Below, piece by piece: positions 60,089 through 64,000 of a stretch of DNA of 64,000 nucleotides. Made by a program: the position numbers and the translations under genes. Within the stretch, counting starts at the first letter, position 1; every line of letters starts with the position of its first letter. Below the pieces are notes generated by a model, which did not search any database, was not told the DNA's origin, and was given only the letters and a program-made list of their open reading frames with translations. This stretch comes from Limnobaculum eriocheiris (GTDB taxonomy: Bacteria > Pseudomonadota > Gammaproteobacteria > Enterobacterales > Enterobacteriaceae), in contig NZ_JAJNAG010000002.1 in assembly GCF_021010575.1 (NCBI RefSeq), forward strand, positions 1 through 64,000. The letters run 5' to 3'.

Positions 60089-61447
60089 TCAGGGTTTACT
60101 GTTGTCAGCATAAATATCGCTTACCTGACTTTCAATCCAGCCATCACTTAAACGAGTTTTCAATATATCGCCGGTTTTCACCTGTTTTGATTTTTTCAGC
60201 GTTTTTCCATCAGAAGCGGTGGTTACGCTATAACCTCTGGCCAGCGTTGCCAATGGGCTTACCGCTTCCAGTTGTGAATAACCAACGCTAAAGCGCTGAC
60301 GGGCGGTGTTAAGTTGCCGTTCCAGCGCCTGCTGTAATTGATATTGGTACTGTTGCAGTTGTTGTTGATAACGATGAACTTTAACCTGCGGTTGGGTGTG
60401 TAACAAACGCTGCTGTAAGCGTTCTGTCTGGCGGCTTGCTAAACGCAGGCGGGTTTGCATTTCTTCTTCCAGCCGATTTTGCAATTTTAATAACGCCGTT
60501 TGCTGGCGAGATAATCTTAGTTGTGGATGCTGCTGTTGCAGACGGCTGTCCTGACGGGTAAGACGCTGACGCAAATGAGTCAGATAATAATCCATTGCCA
60601 TTTCCAAACGCTGCTGCTGCGACTGTAAACGACGTATTAATTCGGGCTGATTGCGACTGATAAGCTCTGCCGCTGCGGATGGCGTAGGGGCTCGCAAATC
60701 TGCTACAAAATCAGCAATGGTAACGTCGGTTTCATGGCCCACGGCGCTGACAACAGGGATCCGACTGTTAAAAATAGCGCGGGCCACCAGTTCTTCGTTA
60801 AAGCACCAGAGATCTTCAAGGGAACCGCCGCCGCGCCCGACAATCAATACGTCACATTCATTGCGCTGATTGGCAAGCTCTATGGTTCGCGCAATGTGTA
60901 ATGTGGCCTCATTCCCCTGAACCATGGTTGGATAGATGATCACCGGCAGAGAAGGGTCACGTCGCTGAAGGATCTGCAACATATCGTGCAGCGCTGCGCC
61001 AGAAGCTGAAGTAATAATACCAATGCAGGTTGCCGGAGAAGGAAGAGGGCGTTTACGCGCCGGATTGAATAACCCTTCATCAGACAAACGCTGTTTAAGT
61101 TGTTCAAATCGCTGTTGTAATAAACCATCACCGGCGGGCTGCATACTTTCGGCAATCAGTTGATAGTCACCGCGAGGTTCATACAGGGTTATTGATGCCC
61201 GTACCAGAACCTGCTGACCATTTTGCGGCTGGAAGGTGGTTTTGCGGTTGGCGGTGCGGAACATAGCACAGCGTACCTGAGATTTATCGTCTTTTAGGGT
61301 GAAATACCAGTGACCGGAAGAGGGCTGAGAGAAGTTAGAGATCTCTGCGGATAGCCATATCTGGCCCATCTCCATTTCCAATAGCTGGCGAACCGTCTGG
61401 TTTAAACGGCTAACGGTAAAGATTGGAGGAGATGAAGGTAGCGGCAT
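60089..61447 (-). CDS. xseA: Exodeoxyribonuclease VII large subunit
   Basis: 452-aa subunit of the single-strand exonuclease ExoVII (partner XseB encoded elsewhere). N-terminal OB fold (about 10-105), catalytic core with GRGGGS at 204-209 followed by [10 protein letters not shown], and H238-E-T-D. A long Gln-rich coiled coil (about 260-390) binds XseB. Divergent from guaB; both starts lie in a 173-bp AT-rich region. Confidence 0.96.
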   Translation of the reverse strand: MPLPSSPPIFTVSRLNQTVRQLLEMEMGQIWLSAEISNFSQPSSGHWYFTLKDDKSQVRCAMFRTANRKTTFQPQNGQQVLVRASITLYEPRGDYQLIAESMQPAGDGLLQQRFEQLKQRLSDEGLFNPARKRPLPSPATCIGIITSASGAALHDMLQILQRRDPSLPVIIYPTMVQGNEATLHIARTIELANQRNECDVLIVGRGGGSLEDLWCFNEELVARAIFNSRIPVVSAVGHETDVTIADFVADLRAPTPSAAAELISRNQPELIRRLQSQQQRLEMAMDYYLTHLRQRLTRQDSRLQQQHPQLRLSRQQTALLKLQNRLEEEMQTRLRLASRQTERLQQRLLHTQPQVKVHRYQQQLQQYQYQLQQALERQLNTARQRFSVGYSQLEAVSPLATLARGYSVTTASDGKTLKKSKQVKTGDILKTRLSDGWIESQVSDIYADNSKP

Positions 61448-61620
61448 AATGTGACGAAGATCAAACTCAATAACAGCAACTTAATTAGTCGATACTACAT
61501 AGCTATTTGCGCTAATCAAGTTTTTTTGAAAAAAGTATGGTGTGGAGGTATATATCTCTGTATACTTCCTCGGCAATATTTTATCTGTTTCTAAACCCCT
61601 AACCCGGTGAGATATTGCCC

Positions 61621-63090
61621 ATGCTACGTATTGCTAAAGAAGCCCTGACATTTGACGACGTTTTGCTCGTCCCTGCTCACTCCACGGTATTACCCAATAC
61701 TGCCGAATTATCAACGATGTTGACCTCAACAATTCGTTTAAATATTCCTATGCTTTCTGCGGCTATGGATACCGTAACTGAAGCCAGCCTGGCAATCGCT
61801 CTAGCACAGGAAGGCGGTATCGGTTTTATTCACAAAAATATGTCAATTGAACGCCAGGCGGAAGAAGTTCGTCGGGTGAAAAGACATGAAAGCGGTATTG
61901 TTAGCGATCCAATCACCGTAACGCCGGAAACTACCGTTCGTGAAGTAAAAGAGCTGGCGTTGATTAATGGCTTTGCCGGTTATCCGGTGGTGGCAAAAAA
62001 TAATGAACTGGTAGGTATTATCACCGGTCGTGATGTACGTTTTGTCACCGATCTTAACCAACCGGTTAGCGCATGGATGACGCCAAAAGAGCGTCTGGTA
62101 ACGGTTAATGAAACTGAAGCTACCGATCGTGAAACCGTATTCCAAAAAATGCATGAAAAGCGCGTAGAAAAAGCACTGGTGGTTGACGATAAATTCCATC
62201 TGCGCGGTATGATCACCGTGAAAGATTTCCAGAAAGCCGAACGTAAACCTAACGCCAGTAAAGACGAACTGGGCCGTTTACGCGTAGGTGCCGCCGTGGG
62301 TGCCGGTGCCGGTAATGAAGAGCGTGTTGCTGCACTGGTTGAAGCTGGTGTTGACGTTCTGTTGATCGACTCCTCTCACGGTCATTCTGAAGGGGTATTA
62401 CAGCGCATTCGTGAAACGCGTGCTGCTTATCCTGATTTACAAATTATTGGCGGTAACGTAGCGACCGCTGCGGGTGCACTGGCGCTGGCTCAGGCCGGTG
62501 TTAACGCAGTGAAAGTGGGTATTGGCCCAGGTTCTATCTGTACTACTCGTATTGTTACCGGCGTCGGTGTACCGCAAATTACCGCTATTGCTGATGCGGT
62601 GGAAGCGGTGGGTCACTTGGGTATTCCGGTGATTGCCGACGGTGGTATTCGCTTCTCTGGTGATATTGCTAAAGCCATTGCGGCAGGTGCTGCCTGCGTC
62701 ATGGTCGGTTCGATGCTAGCCGGTACTGAAGAGTCCCCGGGGGAAATTGAACTGTATCAGGGCCGCTCTTTTAAATCTTATCGCGGTATGGGCTCGCTGG
62801 GTGCGATGTCTAAAGGTTCTTCAGACCGTTACTTCCAGACCGATAATGCGGCAGACAAATTAGTGCCGGAAGGTATTGAAGGTCGTGTGGCCTATAAAGG
62901 CCTGCTGAAAGTGATTATCCACCAACAAATGGGTGGATTACGTTCCTGTATGGGGCTGACCGGCTGTGGCACTATCGATGAACTACGTACCAAAGCGGAG
63001 TTTGTTCGTATTACCGGTGCTGGTATTCAGGAAAGTCATGTGCATGATGTGACCATCACTAAAGAGTCACCAAACTACCGTATGGGCTAA
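61621..63090 (+). CDS. guaB: Inosine-5'-monophosphate dehydrogenase
   Basis: 489-aa enzyme oxidising IMP to XMP. TIM barrel interrupted by two CBS domains (about 93-205). Catalytic C307 in [13 protein letters not shown]; flap RYFQ and GMGSLGAM present. ATG 61621 is the family start; a TTG two codons earlier is ignored. Upstream, an imperfect palindrome (61544-61569) overlaps likely promoter DNA, but I see no PurR consensus. Confidence 0.98.
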   Translation: MLRIAKEALTFDDVLLVPAHSTVLPNTAELSTMLTSTIRLNIPMLSAAMDTVTEASLAIALAQEGGIGFIHKNMSIERQAEEVRRVKRHESGIVSDPITVTPETTVREVKELALINGFAGYPVVAKNNELVGIITGRDVRFVTDLNQPVSAWMTPKERLVTVNETEATDRETVFQKMHEKRVEKALVVDDKFHLRGMITVKDFQKAERKPNASKDELGRLRVGAAVGAGAGNEERVAALVEAGVDVLLIDSSHGHSEGVLQRIRETRAAYPDLQIIGGNVATAAGALALAQAGVNAVKVGIGPGSICTTRIVTGVGVPQITAIADAVEAVGHLGIPVIADGGIRFSGDIAKAIAAGAACVMVGSMLAGTEESPGEIELYQGRSFKSYRGMGSLGAMSKGSSDRYFQTDNAADKLVPEGIEGRVAYKGLLKVIIHQQMGGLRSCMGLTGCGTIDELRTKAEFVRITGAGIQESHVHDVTITKESPNYRMG

Positions 63091-63248
63091 TTCAGATCGC
63101 CTCTGAATGCCAATAAATTGAAGCGGGAGTGTGAGTTATCCATATTCACCTCTCGTATTCTTCTTGCCAACAACGCTATAATACCGGGCAATTTCTTCTT
63201 GTCCGGTCTGCTATCAGGCCTCACATTACCGTTTTTGGAAAGCGATAC

Positions 63249-64000
63249 ATGTCAAAAAACATTCATCAGCAACGCATTCTGATTCTGGATTTTGGTTCTC
63301 AGTACACTCAGTTAATTGCCCGCCGCGTCCGTGAAATCGGCGTTTATTGCGAACTTTGGGCATGGGACGTCAACGAAGCGCAAATTCGTGAATTCAATCC
63401 AACCGGCATTATCTTGTCCGGCAGCCCGGAAAGCACCACCGAAGCCGGAAGCCCGCGCGCACCGGAATACGTTTTTAACGCCGGTGTGCCTGTTCTGGGT
63501 ATTTGCTATGGCATGCAAACCATGGCAATGCAGCTGGGTGGTAAGGTTCAGGGCTCCGACGAGCGTGAATTTGGTTACGCCAAAGTTGATATTATTAATG
63601 ACAGCGAATTTGTTCGCGATATTCACGACTCTCTGTCAGCAGAAGGCAAATCACAGTTGGATGTGTGGATGAGCCATGGGGATAAAGTCACTGCTATCCC
63701 TGCCGGTTTTACTGCGGTTGCCAGCACTGATACCTGTCCTTTTGCCATTATGGCAAACGAAGAAAAACATTTTTACGGTCTGCAGTTCCACCCTGAGGTT
63801 ACCCACACCAATCAGGGATTACGCTTGTTAAAACGTTTTGTGTTGGACATCTGCGGCTGCGAAGCGCTGTGGACTCCGGCATCCATTATTGATGACGCTA
63901 TTGAGCGTATTCGTCAGCAGGTGGGTGAAGATGAAGTGATTCTCGGCCTGTCCGGCGGCGTTGACTCATCGGTAACGGCGATGCTGTTACATCGTGCCAT
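63249..64000 (+). CDS. guaA: GMP synthase (partial, N-terminal 250 codons)
   Basis: Runs off the window edge. The class I glutaminase domain has nucleophile C86 (GICYGMQ) and the QFHPEVTHT His/Glu pair. The ATP-pyrophosphatase P-loop [11 protein letters not shown] begins near residue 236. Family length is about 525 aa. Converts XMP to GMP; forms the guaBA operon with the gene 158 bp upstream. One small difference from E. coli is SGSPES for SGGPES. Confidence 0.97.
   Translation, partial: MSKNIHQQRILILDFGSQYTQLIARRVREIGVYCELWAWDVNEAQIREFNPTGIILSGSPESTTEAGSPRAPEYVFNAGVPVLGICYGMQTMAMQLGGKVQGSDEREFGYAKVDIINDSEFVRDIHDSLSAEGKSQLDVWMSHGDKVTAIPAGFTAVASTDTCPFAIMANEEKHFYGLQFHPEVTHTNQGLRLLKRFVLDICGCEALWTPASIIDDAIERIRQQVGEDEVILGLSGGVDSSVTAMLLHRA

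Noticed and set aside
61544-61569. PurR box before guaB
   Set aside because: There is an imperfect palindrome GGAGGTATA / TATACTTCC, but it does not resemble the PurR consensus.

Overview
The window is core chromosome of a gamma-proteobacterium of the order Enterobacterales. Nearly every protein aligns end to end with an Escherichia coli homologue (from memory), and gene order follows, in reverse, the E. coli stretch from the rrnG/pssA area to guaBA. Several details point away from E. coli itself and its nearest relatives: a glutamine-dependent NadE beside glnB, a PilW-type TPR lipoprotein before rodZ, a ZevAB-type metal module, and absence of patZ, yfiM/kgtP, sseA/sseB and the rpoE-rnc-lep block. 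A lineage such as Budviciaceae or Yersiniaceae would fit, but I cannot fix the genus from sequence alone.

Layout. 1-5500: end of an rRNA operon (5S), a PheC-like periplasmic protein, pssA, tapT, trxC, and yfiF on the opposite strand. 5500-8900: ferredoxin gene yfhL, then an AT-rich 3-kb island with an orphan phage tailspike gene. The island is bounded by a 23-bp exact repeat: one copy lies inside intact yfhL, the other inside a broken second yfhL 5' end. It also holds two LexA-like operators and an integrase-like remnant. 9000-16100: pgpC, tadA, mltF and purL; purL has a PurR operator and a long hairpin leader. 16100-20900: the GlrK-QseG-GlrR signalling operon with its target, the small RNA GlmY; GlrR sites, an IHF site and a sigma-54 promoter can all be read. 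20900-29700: nadE-glnB, hmp (NsrR palindrome) divergent from glyA (PurR box), a rhodanese, zevAB, ugpQ and suhB. 29700-37700: trmJ and the complete isc iron-sulfur operon with two IscR sites, then pepB. 37700-46100: the alpha-2-macroglobulin/PBP1C pair (yfhM-pbpC), with yfhM flanked by two copies of a multi-hairpin repeat. 46100-56000: ndk, rlmN, pilW, rodZ, ispG, hisS, yfgM, bamB and der. 56000-64000: a Kef-type antiporter with a tiny upstream ORF, an AEC transporter, yfgJ, a PliC-like lysozyme inhibitor, xseA, guaB and the first 250 codons of guaA.

Several genes cooperate. GlrK/QseG/GlrR drives GlmY, which in E. coli protects GlmZ and so raises GlmS and cell-wall precursor synthesis. IscR-S-U-A-HscB-HscA-Fdx-IscX make Fe-S clusters, used here by IspG, RlmN, YfhL and IscR itself. 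YfhM with PbpC, MltF, RodZ and the PliC-like inhibitor form an envelope maintenance and defence theme. purL, glyA, guaB and guaA all serve purine supply. The accessory content is the tailspike island and the repeats around yfhM; the rest is housekeeping.
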